A stretch of 64,000 nucleotides of DNA. It comes from Chitinophagaceae bacterium. GTDB lineage: Bacteria; Bacteroidota; Bacteroidia; Chitinophagales; Chitinophagaceae. A model generated the notes under the pieces. The model was not told where the DNA came from, made no database searches, and saw only the letters and a list, made by a program, of their open reading frames with translations. This document shows positions 1 through 9,657 of the stretch, one piece after another (the first letter of the stretch is position 1; each line of letters starts with the position of its first letter). A program made the translations under genes and the position numbers. The stretch is from NCBI GenBank assembly GCA_016702745.1, contig JADJDJ010000001.1, forward strand, positions 248,001-312,000. Direction: 5' to 3'.

Positions 1-1153
1 GGCTGAACTGGAATGATTTTCTTTTGATTTCATTCAGCAGGTTATAGCAATTAATCCTTCCTTCGGAGGAATCTTTTTGCTGCAGTACTTTTTCACAGAT
101 TTCTTTTGCTTTCAGTTTGTCGAAACGATGGGTGCTGTCGCCATAAGGTCGATACTCCCCGGCTTTCTCATTGTAATAAGCTGCCATCAGGTACCAGGCC
201 TGTGCAGCGGCAGGAGTATTTCCGTATTGATTGGCAATATGATTGATCGCATTGAAGTACAACTTGTCTTCGTCGGGGTGGGTGGATTTGTTTTTAACAT
301 ACTCCAGTCTCAGCAAATCAGCATCCAGTAATGCATCGGGTTTGGCATCGCGTAAGTGCAGACTGATCAGTTGCTGGTAAATCAGCAATGCTTTATGTTG
401 GAGAGAGCTGCTGTCTTTGGTAGGGAATTTTCTTTTTACAAAATCGGCTGCCGGATCAAAGGCGCTGGCCTGACTGATCTCGAAGGCGTAGGCTGGTTTG
501 CTGATATCCCGCTCATCGTTCTGAAAATATTGTAAGGCACGATGGGCCAGCAGGTCAAAAAGGGGTGGGCGAAGCTGCCGGACATTTCCTTTGGTGATGA
601 TGGCTTCGTAGGCGGTCAGTTTGGTTTGTTGTAAAAGTCCTTCCGGTTGAATGGACTGCAAATAGAGCTCCGAAATTCTTTTGTGAAAGTCGTTAACATC
701 CCAGGTGGCAGGATCTGTTTTAGTATATTTTGCTGTTTGGGTGCGGTCATAAATTTTCCAGCGGTTGTTCTGGAAGTAATTCCAGTACATTTCTGCCAGC
801 AGGCTTTTCAGGATCGCATTGGCCGTTTCTTTTCCTTTTTGTCCTTCCACAATCTCTTTCTCTATTTCTGTCATGGAAGTAGTTGCATTATCCTCCCTGT
901 TCTCATTTTGCAGGGTGGCCATATATACCAGTGACTTGATCAGCTGTGCATCCTGTTTGTCTTTTTTAGCAAGGGCATAAATTTTCTTTACTTCTTCCAG
1001 GGCTGATTTGGGCAGGCCCTTTTCTTTGAATGATTCTGCTTTCTTCCATTCGGCTGTATAATTCTTAATGGGTTGCTGGCTGCTGGCACTCATAGTAATC
1101 AGGCTGATGAAAAGTAAACAGATAAAGTAAGGTCGGTACAGGGAAATTTTCAT
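1..1153 (-). CDS. Alpha-2-macroglobulin family protein, N-terminal part (runs off left edge)
   Basis: The reverse strand is open from an ATG at 1153 to the window edge. The product begins with a signal peptide (MKISLYRPYFICLLFISLIT). An N-terminal helical region follows, with segments such as KGLPKSALEEVKKIYALAKK, ATLQNENRED and WKIYDRTQTAKYT. This pattern is typical of the roughly 1900-residue alpha-2-macroglobulin-like (MG2 domain) surface proteins of Bacteroidota. Such proteins lie in the periplasm or on the outer membrane and are thought to trap proteases or act in envelope defence. Only about 384 residues are visible. The macroglobulin domains and any thioester motif would lie outside the window, so the family call rests on the N-terminal pattern alone. 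It is divergent to the DUF4476 gene. Confidence 0.72.
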   Translation of the reverse strand, partial: MKISLYRPYFICLLFISLITMSASSQQPIKNYTAEWKKAESFKEKGLPKSALEEVKKIYALAKKDKQDAQLIKSLVYMATLQNENREDNATTSMTEIEKEIVEGQKGKETANAILKSLLAEMYWNYFQNNRWKIYDRTQTAKYTKTDPATWDVNDFHKRISELYLQSIQPEGLLQQTKLTAYEAIITKGNVRQLRPPLFDLLAHRALQYFQNDERDISKPAYAFEISQASAFDPAADFVKRKFPTKDSSSLQHKALLIYQQLISLHLRDAKPDALLDADLLRLEYVKNKSTHPDEDKLYFNAINHIANQYGNTPAAAQAWYLMAAYYNEKAGEYRPYGDSTHRFDKLKAKEICEKVLQQKDSSEGRINCYNLLNEIKRKSFQFS

Positions 1154-1474
1154 GGATCAAAATTTAATACAAGGTAACTAATCTTTCATTGCGCTTTTTA
1201 TGATGCCTTAACAGCGTTGATTTCATAAACCGGCTACCCTTCAATGGGTATTTTTATCGCGGTGGAAATATTATTCAGTGTTGAAACGGCCGATATGTGT
1301 AAAATATACATTTTATGAAACCCTTACCTGGCAAGGATTCCGGCATATACCTGCAAAAGCCGCAACAAACATGCATTCGCCTTTAACAATTTCTTACTGT
1401 TGTATTTGGCATAACTGGCACGCCTTTGGAAATACTGTTGGCGTAACAGATTTATAACCCTAAAACGAACAATC
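1154..1474. promoter_or_regulatory. Divergent intergenic region; weak sigma-54-like candidate
   Basis: This 321-bp gap separates two divergent genes and must hold both promoters. I see no ORF or RNA gene in it. At 1416-1422 the + strand reads TGGCACG, a perfect -24 element of a sigma-54 promoter, but the matching -12 region (1427-1430, TGGA) is poor. The call is therefore only a candidate for the DUF4476 gene that starts at 1475. Confidence 0.25.
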
Positions 1475-2176
1475 ATGAAAATAATTTCTACCCTTTTATT
1501 AAGCTCACTGTTCTCACTTTCACTGCTGGCTTTTGATGGAAGCCGCCTGAGCATCTCCGCCACTGGTTCTGCCTCTGAATTGAAAATTGAAGTAGACGGC
1601 CGTCAAATGACCATGAAAGATAACAGCATTACGCTGGGTTATCTGGGAGAAGGCCGGCACGATGTAAAAATTTTCAGGGAAGCCAAAAGAAGCCGTAGCA
1701 ATTTTGGCCGCCGGGAGATTATTTACAATAACAGCGTTTTCCTGAAAAGAGGTTTTCACCTGGACATCACCGTTAACCGTTTTGGTAAAGTGCTGGTGGA
1801 TGAGCGCCGGATGGACCTGGATGACGAATGGTACAATGACCAGGATGAATATTATGATAACGAAGACGGTTGGGGTCATGGTAAGAATGTGATGAATACC
1901 CGAGAAATGGACCAGGTAAAGCAATCACTCCGCAAGGAATGGTTTGAGAACAACAGACTTACCTCTGCCAAATTCATCCTCGACAAAAACAATGTGACCA
2001 CCGCACAGGTAAAAGAGCTGATGAGTCTCTTCACCTTCGAAAACAATAAGCTGGAGCTGGCGAAGTATGCCTACAGCAAAACAGTAGACCAAAAGAGCTA
2101 CTTCCAGGTGATGGATGCGCTTACTTTCAGCAGCAGCAAAGAAGAACTGGCCCGTTTTATCCGTGAATCCCGTTAA
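1475..2176 (+). CDS. Secreted DUF4476 domain protein
   Basis: A 233-residue protein with a signal peptide (MKIISTLLLSSLFSLSLLAF). Residues about 20-110 form a beta-rich region that includes GYLGEGRHDVKIFREAKR. An acidic linker (DLDDEWYNDQDEYYDNEDGW) follows. The C-terminal 90 residues (from EMDQVKQSLRKEWFENNR to ARFIRESR) match DUF4476. That helical repeat-like domain is common in Bacteroidota, and its function is unknown. The protein probably acts in the periplasm. The gene stands alone, divergent from the macroglobulin gene and convergent to sucD, and a strong hairpin terminator lies between it and sucD. Confidence 0.85.
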   Translation: MKIISTLLLSSLFSLSLLAFDGSRLSISATGSASELKIEVDGRQMTMKDNSITLGYLGEGRHDVKIFREAKRSRSNFGRREIIYNNSVFLKRGFHLDITVNRFGKVLVDERRMDLDDEWYNDQDEYYDNEDGWGHGKNVMNTREMDQVKQSLRKEWFENNRLTSAKFILDKNNVTTAQVKELMSLFTFENNKLELAKYAYSKTVDQKSYFQVMDALTFSSSKEELARFIRESR

Positions 2177-2215
2177 CCTGAACATTTCTCACACACTATA
2201 CACTCAGGGTTAAAA

Positions 2216-2253
2216 GAAAAACCCCGACGCTTCGGTCGGGGTTTTCTTTTTTT
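2216..2253. terminator. Bidirectional intrinsic terminator
   Basis: ACCCCGAC (2221-2228) and GTCGGGGT (2235-2242) form an 8-bp GC-rich stem with a six-base loop. The stem is preceded by A-rich and followed by T-rich sequence. It lies between the convergent DUF4476 and sucD genes and can end transcription from both sides. Confidence 0.85.
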
Positions 2254-2270
2254 GCAGTTAGTATCAGCAG

Positions 2271-3142
2271 TTATGATAACACTTTTTTCATAGTGGCGCC
2301 GATATCAGCCGGGCTGCTCACCACATAGATGCCACATTCAGTCATGATTTTCATTTTAGCAGCTGCCGTATCATCGGCCCCGCCTACAATCGCACCGGCA
2401 TGACCCATCCGGCGGCCCGGAGGAGCGGTTTGGCCGGCAATAAAGCCTACCACCGGTTTTTTATTCCCTGTTTCCTTGATCCAGCGGGCAGCTTCTGCTT
2501 CCATACCACCACCGATTTCGCCGATCATTACAATCGCATCAGTTTCGGGATCATTCATGAATAATTCCACAGCATCCTTGGTAGGAGTACCGATAATCGG
2601 GTCACCACCTATGCCAATGGCAGTGGAAATACCCAGACCGGCCTTGGCTACCTGGTCCGCAGCTTCATAAGTAAGGGTGCCTGATTTGGAAACAATACCC
2701 ACTCTTCCTTTTTTGAAGATAAAGCCCGGCATGATGCCTACTTTACATTCTTCAGAAGTAATAATACCCGGACAGTTGGGGCCGATCAGTCTGACCGGTT
2801 TGTCCTGCAGGTAATTTTTACTTTCACCATATCCTGTACGGGAATGCCTTCGGTGATACAAACCACCAGCCGGATCCCTGCATCCGCAGCTTCCATTACG
2901 GCATCCGCAGCAAAAGCAGGCGGCACAAAAATGATGCTCACGTCGGCACCCGTTACTTTTACACAGTCCGCTACAGTATTAAAAACCGGACGGTCCAGGT
3001 GCTGTGTGCCTCCTTTACCGGGAGTTACACCACCAACCAGATTGGTTCCGTATTCGATCATCTGGCTGGCATGAAAAGTACCTTCTGTACCGGTAAAGCC
3101 CTGCACCAGGATCTTTGAATTTTTATTGACAAGAATGCTCAT
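2271..3142 (-). CDS. sucD: Succinate--CoA ligase alpha subunit, frameshifted in this sequence
   Basis: This TCA-cycle enzyme subunit makes succinyl-CoA and succinate interconvertible and carries the phosphohistidine. The first part (118 residues from 3142) has the CoA-binding fold with GFTGTEGTFHASQMIEYGT. The second part has IGPNCPGIITSEECKVGIMPG, SKSGTLTYEA and the active-site His in GRRMGHAGAIVGG. The two parts are in different frames. At 2815-2819 the run of five T (five A on the coding strand) needs one more base to restore the family sequence VKVKNYLQDKPVRLIGPN. After correction the length is the usual 290 or so residues. Because the gene is nearly always needed, sequencing error is the likeliest cause. 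sucC is not in this window. Confidence 0.93.
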
Positions 3143-3192
3143 AAAAAAGCCCCTTTTTTTAATGGGGCAAAAGTAAGGATTTAGCCAATCTG

Positions 3193-3603
3193 TTACCTGT
3201 ATTTCAGGAAAAGGATTTCGTGGTGCCAGTACCCGTAAACGGGGTTTACCGATGTGCTGGACCGGGAAATCAGCCCTTTTCCAAGGGAATCAATGGTCGT
3301 TTGGCTGTTGACCTGGGTGCCCTGCGCCGGTATAAACTGGTCCATAAAAAACACGGCATCAGCCCCGTTTGTCCGGGCTTTTGCCAGGGCCTGTTCCAGC
3401 ATTTTTTCACGGTTGGGTAATCCACGCCAATTGGGGACCTGATAACCTTTTCCAATGACCAGGTAGGGGCGGGGGATTGATTTTTCATCCACAAAAACAT
3501 CCACACGGGTGGTGGGGGCTTCTTTGCTGCCTATATATTCAAAACGGGTTGTGTGGCAGGAAATGAAAACAAGACTCAGTAAAAAGGGGTAGATTTTTCT
3601 CAT
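3193..3603 (-). CDS. Putative lipoprotein of unknown function
   Basis: A 136-residue protein whose signal sequence ends in a lipobox-like VFISC, so it is probably a lipoprotein. The mature part contains PYLVIGKGYQVPNW and ALAKARTNGADAVFFMDQF. The second motif resembles those of small lipoproteins in which a run of residues is described as sensing an alanine-rich 'AGADAV' turn, but I cannot assign a Pfam family with confidence. It lies on the same strand between the mlaF-like gene and sucD, with short gaps. I do not know its function. Confidence 0.7.
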   Translation of the reverse strand: MRKIYPFLLSLVFISCHTTRFEYIGSKEAPTTRVDVFVDEKSIPRPYLVIGKGYQVPNWRGLPNREKMLEQALAKARTNGADAVFFMDQFIPAQGTQVNSQTTIDSLGKGLISRSSTSVNPVYGYWHHEILFLKYR

Positions 3604-3681
3604 ATGGCGTTTGTTTTTACAAATGCCACAGGAATCATTCCGGATCAGTAGTTACGAATTGAATCGTTTGTTAAAAGAAGA

Positions 3682-4490
3682 TTATTTCAGCAGCTCATCC
3701 ATATTGCGGTCATCTGAGATTTTGCCTTTTTGTTCCAGCATCCGCATATCCTTGGCATCCTGCAGGAACTCTGAAGCAAATATGAAATCATTCAGTCGCT
3801 CGTTTTTACTGAAGATGATTTCCTGGTTCGTGCCTTCTCATTCCTTATTGCCCTTGTACATGTAGAGGATATAATTGCCGATTTCCATGACATTGTTCAT
3901 GTCATGGGTATTGATCACAGTAGTGATATTATATTCGATCGTGATCTCTTTGATGAGTTTGTCGATGACGAGGGAGGTTTGAGGATCGAGCCCTGAATTG
4001 GGTTCGTCGCAAAAAGATATTTGGGATTGAGTACAATCGCCTGGGCCAGGGCTACCCGCTTTTTCATGCCACCACTTAACTCAGCCGGGAATTTCCGATT
4101 CACATCCGGCAGGTTCACCCGGTTGAGTACCTCATTCACCCTGTCCAGTTTCTTTTTGTAGGTCCAGTCGGTAAACATACTCAGGGGAAACATGATATTC
4201 TGTTCCACGTTCTGACTGTCGAATAGCGCAGAACCCTGAAAAAGCATTCCGATTTCTTTTCTGATTTCTGTTTTATCCCTCCCTTCCATCGCTGTAAAAT
4301 CATGTCCACCGTATAAGATGCTTCCGTGGTCAGGATCAAACAAACCCACCATGCATTTCATGAGTACGGTCTTTCCGCTGCCGCTGGCCCCGATGATCAG
4401 GTTGCACTGGCCTGCCTTCATCACCGCACTTACATCCTGGATGATGATTTTGCCGTCAAAACTTTTTTGTATGTTTTTTACTTCTATCAT
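3682..4490 (-). pseudogene. ABC transporter ATP-binding protein, MlaF type (frameshift plus in-frame stop)
   Basis: This is the ATPase of an MCE/Mla-type phospholipid transporter. Visible are Walker A GASGSGKT, the Q-loop region EIGMLFQGSALFDSQ and the signature LSGGMKKRVALAQAI. The frame breaks at 4011-4015, where five A on the + strand should be six. With one base added the sequence continues as FCDEPNSGLDP (Walker B and D-loop) and then INTHDMNN (H-loop). A TGA at 3838-3840 sits where the family usually has Trp (KGNKE*EGTNQE). Translation beyond it runs to TAA at 3682-3684. The frameshift looks like a homopolymer error. The stop is a substitution and could be real, removing about 50 C-terminal residues. 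The gene lies 15 bp downstream of the permease gene. Confidence 0.85.
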
Positions 4491-4505
4491 AAACCAGTTG
4501 CCGGC

Positions 4506-5267
4506 CTAGGTGGGCAGCAGCAAAGCGGATAATATATAATCAAATAATAGAATCAGGATACAACTCACCACCACGGCCTTGGTACTGGCCCTTCCGATCT
4601 CCAGGGCACCGCCTTTTACAAAGTAGCCATAAAATGCAGGTACGCTGGAAATGATAAAGGCGAATACATAGGACTTGGTCAGGGCAAACTTGATGGTATA
4701 AGGATCGAAAAATTCTTTTAATCCGCGATCATAGGTATAGCCGTCAATGATACCAGAAGCCACACCAGCCAGCCGGCCACCCCAGATACCCAGGGCCATG
4801 GCAATTACTACCAGTAATGGGATCATGATCAATGCAGCAATCACCTTCGGGAGAACCAGGTAGGTCTTTGTCTTGATCCCCATGATTTCCAGGGCATCAA
4901 TCTGCTCACTAACCCGCATATTACCCAGTTCACTGGCGATACGGCTGCCAGCCACACCAGCCAGTACGATACAGACCAGGGTGGGAGCGAATTCCAGCAC
5001 CACGGTATCTCTTACAATCTGGGCAATGGTCGAGGGAGGGATCAAGGGACTTACCAGCTGGTAAGCAGTTTGAATGGTGGATACGGCCCCGATAAAGACA
5101 GAAATGATCGCCACAATACCCAAAGAACCAAAACCGATTTCGGTGCATTGATGGATCAGTTCTTTCCAATACATTTTACCATTCTCGGGACGGGCAAACA
5201 TACCCTTGATCATGAGCAGGTAACGGCCTATGTCGGAAAAGATGGTCATTCGGGATGTAAAATACAA
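4506..5267 (-). CDS. ABC transporter permease, MlaE family
   Basis: A 253-residue inner-membrane protein with the MlaE permease pattern. An amphipathic N-terminus is followed by hydrophobic helices that include SLGIVAIISVFIGAVS. The conserved region VLEFAPTLVCIVLAGVAGSR comes next, then SELGNMRVSEQIDALEIMGI, the coupling segment that contacts the ATPase. It should pair with the downstream MlaF-like ATPase to move phospholipids between the outer and inner membranes. The MCE substrate-binding protein (MlaD) that completes such transporters is not adjacent and is not seen in the window. The start at 5267 is the first ATG; a second Met is six codons inside. Confidence 0.92.
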   Translation of the reverse strand: MYFTSRMTIFSDIGRYLLMIKGMFARPENGKMYWKELIHQCTEIGFGSLGIVAIISVFIGAVSTIQTAYQLVSPLIPPSTIAQIVRDTVVLEFAPTLVCIVLAGVAGSRIASELGNMRVSEQIDALEIMGIKTKTYLVLPKVIAALIMIPLLVVIAMALGIWGGRLAGVASGIIDGYTYDRGLKEFFDPYTIKFALTKSYVFAFIISSVPAFYGYFVKGGALEIGRASTKAVVVSCILILLFDYILSALLLPT

Positions 5268-5285
5268 CCAAAACCGGTTCAGGGA

Positions 5286-5317
5286 AAATTAAAGAAGCAG
5301 GGAAGATTCCCTGCTTC
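5286..5317 (-). terminator. Intrinsic terminator of maeB
   Basis: GAAGCAGGGAA and TTCCCTGCTTC (5294-5317) form a stem on the reverse strand, followed there by TTTAATTTT. It lies just downstream of maeB and upstream of the permease gene. Confidence 0.7.
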
Positions 5318-5405
5318 CGGATCTTTTCAATTTATTACAATTATTACTATTTAATCAGTCTGATAGTCTTTTATGATAGGTTCATCTGTATAGGACAGTG
5401 CCGGA

Positions 5406-7748
5406 TCAATGATCCCTGGAATCCTTCCGGAACCTCTTCCACCATTTTGATTTCTTCACGATCTCATCTGTTGGAGCCATGCTCTTGATCTGGGCATCCA
5501 CCACGGCTACCAGGGCCATATTGAGGATACTTCTGACTGAACTGCCCAGTTGCAGGATATGCACCGGTTTGTTCAGTCCAAGCAGGATCGGACCCACTGC
5601 ATCAGCCGTATCCAGTTCCTTCATCAGGTTATAAGCAATATTGCCTGAAGCCAGGTTGGGGAAGATCAGGGTGTTTACATCTTTGTCCACCAGTTCACTG
5701 AAAGGATAGTTTTCCTTCATCAGTTCTTTATTGAAAGCCACACTGGCCTGCATTTCACCATCCACAATCAGTCCGGGATTTTTTTCTTTCACGATCAGCC
5801 TGGCTTTTGCCACCAGTTGGGCCTCGGGAGAATCACTGCTGCCAAAATTGGAATAACTGAGCATGGCAATCCTCGGTACAATATTGAAATTGCGTACTTC
5901 CTTAGCCGCCATGAGTGTGATCTCGGCCAGTTCTTCAGCGGTTGGATTAAAGTTCACCGTGGTATCTGCCAGGAACAATGGTCCTTTCTTGGTAAGCATC
6001 AGGTACATCCCGGCAATCTTGGATACACCGGGTTCGGTGCCGATCACCTGGATCGCCGGACGGATCGTATCAGGATAATTTTTAGTGAGACCAGAAATCA
6101 TCGCATCTGCATCTCCGCATTCCACCATCATGGCACCATAATAGTTACGGTCGCGCATGATCTTTCTGGATTCATAGGAATTGAAACCGCGACGGCCTCT
6201 CTTGGTCAGAAAGATATCCGCATATTTATTCCTTCTTTCTTCGTTTTCATCGCTGCGCGGATCGATGATCGGCAGGGTTTCAAGATCAATGCCGTTTTCA
6301 GCAGCAATCCGTTGAATACGTTTTTCATCACCCAGTAACATGGGATAACCGATGCCTTCGTCAAATACGATCTGTGCTGCTTTCAGAATTTTTACATTAT
6401 CTGCTTCTGCAAACACAATCCTCTTGGGATCGCGGCGGGCTTTGTTACCGATCACACGCATCACCTGATTGTCGAGTCCCAATCGTTTATTCAGGTTGTT
6501 GATATAATTATCCCAGTTGGCAATCGGCTGCTTGGCAATACCACTGTCCATGGCTGCCTTGGCGACTGCTGGGGCTACTGTTGAAAGCAGTCTTGGATCC
6601 AATGGTTTCGGAATGATATAGTTTGGCCCGAATGAAATATTTTTTTCATTGTATGCCATGTTCACAATATCCGGTACCGTGGTCTTGGCCAGATCAGCCA
6701 ATGCCTTTACGGCAGCGAGTTTCATTTCTTCATTGATATGCTTGGCCCTTACATCCAGTGCACCCCGGAAGATATAGGGGAAGCCCAGTACATTATTCAC
6801 CTGGTTGGGGTAATCACTCCGGCCGGTGGCCATGATGATATCTTTTCTGGCACCAGTGGCATCTTCCCAGCTGATTTCAGGATCAGGGTTGGCCATGGCA
6901 AAAACAATGGGGTTTTTAGCCATTCCCTTTACCATTTCTGCGGTGACACAATTTCCTGAACTCAATCCGATGAATACGTCTGCATCCTTCATGGCTTCTG
7001 CCAGTGTCATATCATCTTTGCCATTGGCATATTGTATTTTCAGTTCATCCAGATCAGTTCTTCCTTTATGCAATACCCCTTTACGGTCAAACATCAGGAA
7101 GTTTTCATGGCGGGCACCCAATGCTTCATATAAACGACTGCAGGAAATAGCTGCTGCGCCTGCACCATTCACTACAAATCTGGCTTTCTCAATTTTCTTT
7201 TTCTGTATTTCCAATGCATTCAGCAAGGCGGCGCCTGAAATGATGGCTGTTCCATGCTGATCATCATGCATCACCGGAATCTGCATCTGCTTTTTCAATT
7301 CTCTTTCGATAAAAAAACATTCCGGTGCCTTGATATCTTCCAGGTTAATCCCGCCAAATGTGGGTTCCAGCGCTTTTACAATCTGTACAAATTTTTCAGG
7401 ATCTTTTTCATTGATCTCAATATCGAATACATCGATATCTGCAAAGATTTTGAAAAGGACTCCCTTCCCTTCCATCACCGGTTTACCGGCTTCAGGTCCG
7501 ATATCGCCCAGTCCCAGTACTGCCGTTCCGTTACTGATCACTGCTACCAGGTTGCCCTTGGCGGTGTACTTGTAAACGTTTTCAACATCTTCTGCAATCT
7601 CCAGACAGGGAGCAGCCACACCGGGGCTATAGGCAAGGGATAAATCTCTTTGTGTTTTGGCTTCTTTGGTGGGGATTACTTCGATCTTTCCAGGCCTTCC
7701 CTTTGAATGATATTCGAGGGCCTGTTGTTTGCGGAGTTCATTCTGCAT
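5406..7748 (-). CDS. maeB: NADP-dependent malic enzyme with C-terminal phosphotransacetylase domain
   Basis: A 780-residue two-domain enzyme. The N-terminal half is a malic enzyme (malate to pyruvate, CO2 and NADPH). It shows LAYSPGVAAPC, NGTAVLGLGDIGPEAGKP with the metal-binding FADIDVFDIEI, and a nucleotide-binding VNGAGAAAI at about residue 195. From about residue 430 a phosphate acetyltransferase-like domain follows (RIVFAEADNVKILKAA to the end). In known hybrid malic enzymes this domain is regulatory, binding acetyl-CoA, rather than catalytic. The length fits the family. The gene is intact, monocistronic by spacing, and followed by a terminator. It should supply NADPH and pyruvate. Confidence 0.95.
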   Translation of the reverse strand: MQNELRKQQALEYHSKGRPGKIEVIPTKEAKTQRDLSLAYSPGVAAPCLEIAEDVENVYKYTAKGNLVAVISNGTAVLGLGDIGPEAGKPVMEGKGVLFKIFADIDVFDIEINEKDPEKFVQIVKALEPTFGGINLEDIKAPECFFIERELKKQMQIPVMHDDQHGTAIISGAALLNALEIQKKKIEKARFVVNGAGAAAISCSRLYEALGARHENFLMFDRKGVLHKGRTDLDELKIQYANGKDDMTLAEAMKDADVFIGLSSGNCVTAEMVKGMAKNPIVFAMANPDPEISWEDATGARKDIIMATGRSDYPNQVNNVLGFPYIFRGALDVRAKHINEEMKLAAVKALADLAKTTVPDIVNMAYNEKNISFGPNYIIPKPLDPRLLSTVAPAVAKAAMDSGIAKQPIANWDNYINNLNKRLGLDNQVMRVIGNKARRDPKRIVFAEADNVKILKAAQIVFDEGIGYPMLLGDEKRIQRIAAENGIDLETLPIIDPRSDENEERRNKYADIFLTKRGRRGFNSYESRKIMRDRNYYGAMMVECGDADAMISGLTKNYPDTIRPAIQVIGTEPGVSKIAGMYLMLTKKGPLFLADTTVNFNPTAEELAEITLMAAKEVRNFNIVPRIAMLSYSNFGSSDSPEAQLVAKARLIVKEKNPGLIVDGEMQASVAFNKELMKENYPFSELVDKDVNTLIFPNLASGNIAYNLMKELDTADAVGPILLGLNKPVHILQLGSSVRSILNMALVAVVDAQIKSMAPTDEIVKKSKWWKRFRKDSRDH

Positions 7749-7859
7749 ATCGTTATTTTAGAGGCTCTGACGGGATCAAATTGCAGAGCGGGATGCAATG
7801 TACGCATTTATATGGCAAGGGGTTCCTGCCTTCTTTATTGGTTATTAGGGTGTTGGCCT

Positions 7860-9044
7860 TTATAATTTCACCTGACTGCCCAGCCAGGCCATCATTCCCA
7901 TGCCTTTTTCTATGGCGTCTTCATCAATGTTAAAAGTTGGGGTGTGTACTCCGGATATTATGCCTTTTGATTTATTCATGGTCCCCAGGCGGTAAAAACA
8001 GGCGGGGATCTGCTGGGCATAATAACCAAAGTCCTCAGCGCCCATCCTTAATTCTGTTTCACTCACATTGTCTGCACCCAGAAAGGAGGCAGCCAGTTGC
8101 TTCGCATTATTGCTGAGTTGTTCGTTGTTCATCACACTAGGATAGCCAACATCAATATGCAGGTATACATCTCCACCCATCGAGCGGCAGAGATTTTCAG
8201 CCGTCTGCCGGATCAGCTCATGTGCTTTAAAACGCCATTCTTCATCCATGGCCCTGAATGTACCCATCAGTTTTACTTCATTAGGGATCACATTGGTGGT
8301 ATTGCCCCCATTGATCGCCGAGATAGATAATACAGAGGGATTGAAAGGATTATTGTTACGGCTGATGATTTGTTGTAAGGCAATGATCAGATGCGATGCA
8401 ATCAGGATCGGATCCACTACCAGGTGCGGAGAAGCAGCATGCCCGCCTTTTCCTTTTACAGTAATATACAATTCATCAGCACTGGCAATTACCTGACCGC
8501 CGCGAAAACTAAACTTTCCCACTTCCATGGCCGTGTGTACATGCAGTGCAAGGATGCCTTGTGGTTTTGGATTTTCCAGAACACCATCTTTAATCATCAA
8601 TGAAGCGCCACCTGGATTTTTTTCTTCGCCGGGTTGAAAGATCAGTTTCACTGTTCCTTCCCATTCGTTTTTTAATTCTTGTAATATTTTGGCAGCCCCC
8701 AGTAAACAGGTGGTATGTACATCATGTCCGCAGGCATGCATCACCCCGGGGTTTTGTGATTTATAAGGCAGGTCATTTTCTTCCAGTATCGGCAATGCAT
8801 CCATATCGGCGCGCAGCGCGATGATACGGCTCTCAGGGTTTTTCCCTTTTATCAATCCCACTACTCCGGTAGTGGCTTTTACTTCGAATGGAATGCCGAA
8901 TTCTTTCAGTTTTCCCTGTACATATTTCGAGGTTTCGAATTCCTGGTAGCTCAGTTCAGGATGGGAGTGCAGGTGATGTCGCACAGCAATGAATTCAGGA
9001 GCATATTGTTTGGCCAGTGATTGTATTGTCGAAAGCATTTGCAA
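7860..9044 (-). CDS. M20 family amidohydrolase / N-acyl-amino acid deacylase
   Basis: A 394-residue M20D-type metallopeptidase. It shows the N-terminal RHHLHSHPELSYQE motif, the first metal region RADMDALPI, the metal-binding MHACGHDVHTTCLLG, and FQPGEEKNPGGAS with the catalytic Glu. The second part of the catalytic domain ends with RMGAEDFGYY and SGVHTPTFNIDEDAIEKG. The dimerisation domain lies between (GGHAASPHLVVDP). Such enzymes release acyl groups from amino acids or act on hippurate-like or acetyl-diaminopimelate substrates; the exact substrate cannot be read. No signal peptide is present, so it is probably cytoplasmic. A second Met three codons in could also be the start. Confidence 0.92.
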   Translation of the reverse strand: MQMLSTIQSLAKQYAPEFIAVRHHLHSHPELSYQEFETSKYVQGKLKEFGIPFEVKATTGVVGLIKGKNPESRIIALRADMDALPILEENDLPYKSQNPGVMHACGHDVHTTCLLGAAKILQELKNEWEGTVKLIFQPGEEKNPGGASLMIKDGVLENPKPQGILALHVHTAMEVGKFSFRGGQVIASADELYITVKGKGGHAASPHLVVDPILIASHLIIALQQIISRNNNPFNPSVLSISAINGGNTTNVIPNEVKLMGTFRAMDEEWRFKAHELIRQTAENLCRSMGGDVYLHIDVGYPSVMNNEQLSNNAKQLAASFLGADNVSETELRMGAEDFGYYAQQIPACFYRLGTMNKSKGIISGVHTPTFNIDEDAIEKGMGMMAWLGSQVKL

Positions 9045-9111
9045 ATGTAGGGCATCCCGGTCCTCGAAAAAACCGCAGAAGTTCCGGTGATTTTCAATAA
9101 TTTACAAACTG

Positions 9112-9657
9112 ATGAAGTTGCTGATTTGCGCTATCCTGCTAATGTTGTATTCCTGTACTGCTCAGGCACAGTCCGTGCAAGCGGTACCCTATCCTTTTTT
9201 AAATCAACCCATCTCTTTATTCCGGGATTCCCTGATCTGTGTAATGAATATGGATCTCGGAAAAACTTATGATGAAAAACCTGATTGCCTGAGTTTCCGC
9301 CACACAGACTCCCTTGCTATCTACCGGTATGGGTCTGTTACCTTTCATGGAGTTATACTTTCTGTGGATACCCCAAACGGGCTCATTAGTAACATCGTGC
9401 ATTTTAAAGCTTCCTTATGGGGAGTGGATAGTGTCAATGTAAAGAAAGATTTCCGGACCTTGACCGCTTTTTTCGATTCCACTATTGGTAAAAGAACGCC
9501 AGTGAAAAGGCCATTACAGGAAAGAGAAAAAGTATTAGTCTGGCGCACGCCTTCAAATCAAATCGCCCTGCAGCTGATAACATTCGAACGGAAAAAAGGT
9601 AGAAAAGTGGCGGCCATTTTTAACTTAGTAGTAGAACAATTGAAGAAAAATCCTTAA
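9112..9657 (+). CDS. Putative exported protein of unknown function
   Basis: A 181-residue protein beginning with a signal sequence (MKLLICAILLMLYSCTAQAQ). The segment could be cut after AQA or at the Cys as a lipoprotein. The mature part is beta-rich, with RYGSVTFHGVILSVDTPNG, and ends with a basic segment. I recognise no domain. It is tail to tail with the SPOR gene: its TAA ends at 9657 and the neighbour's stop begins at 9658, so no spacer is left for a terminator. Confidence 0.7.
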   Translation: MKLLICAILLMLYSCTAQAQSVQAVPYPFLNQPISLFRDSLICVMNMDLGKTYDEKPDCLSFRHTDSLAIYRYGSVTFHGVILSVDTPNGLISNIVHFKASLWGVDSVNVKKDFRTLTAFFDSTIGKRTPVKRPLQEREKVLVWRTPSNQIALQLITFERKKGRKVAAIFNLVVEQLKKNP

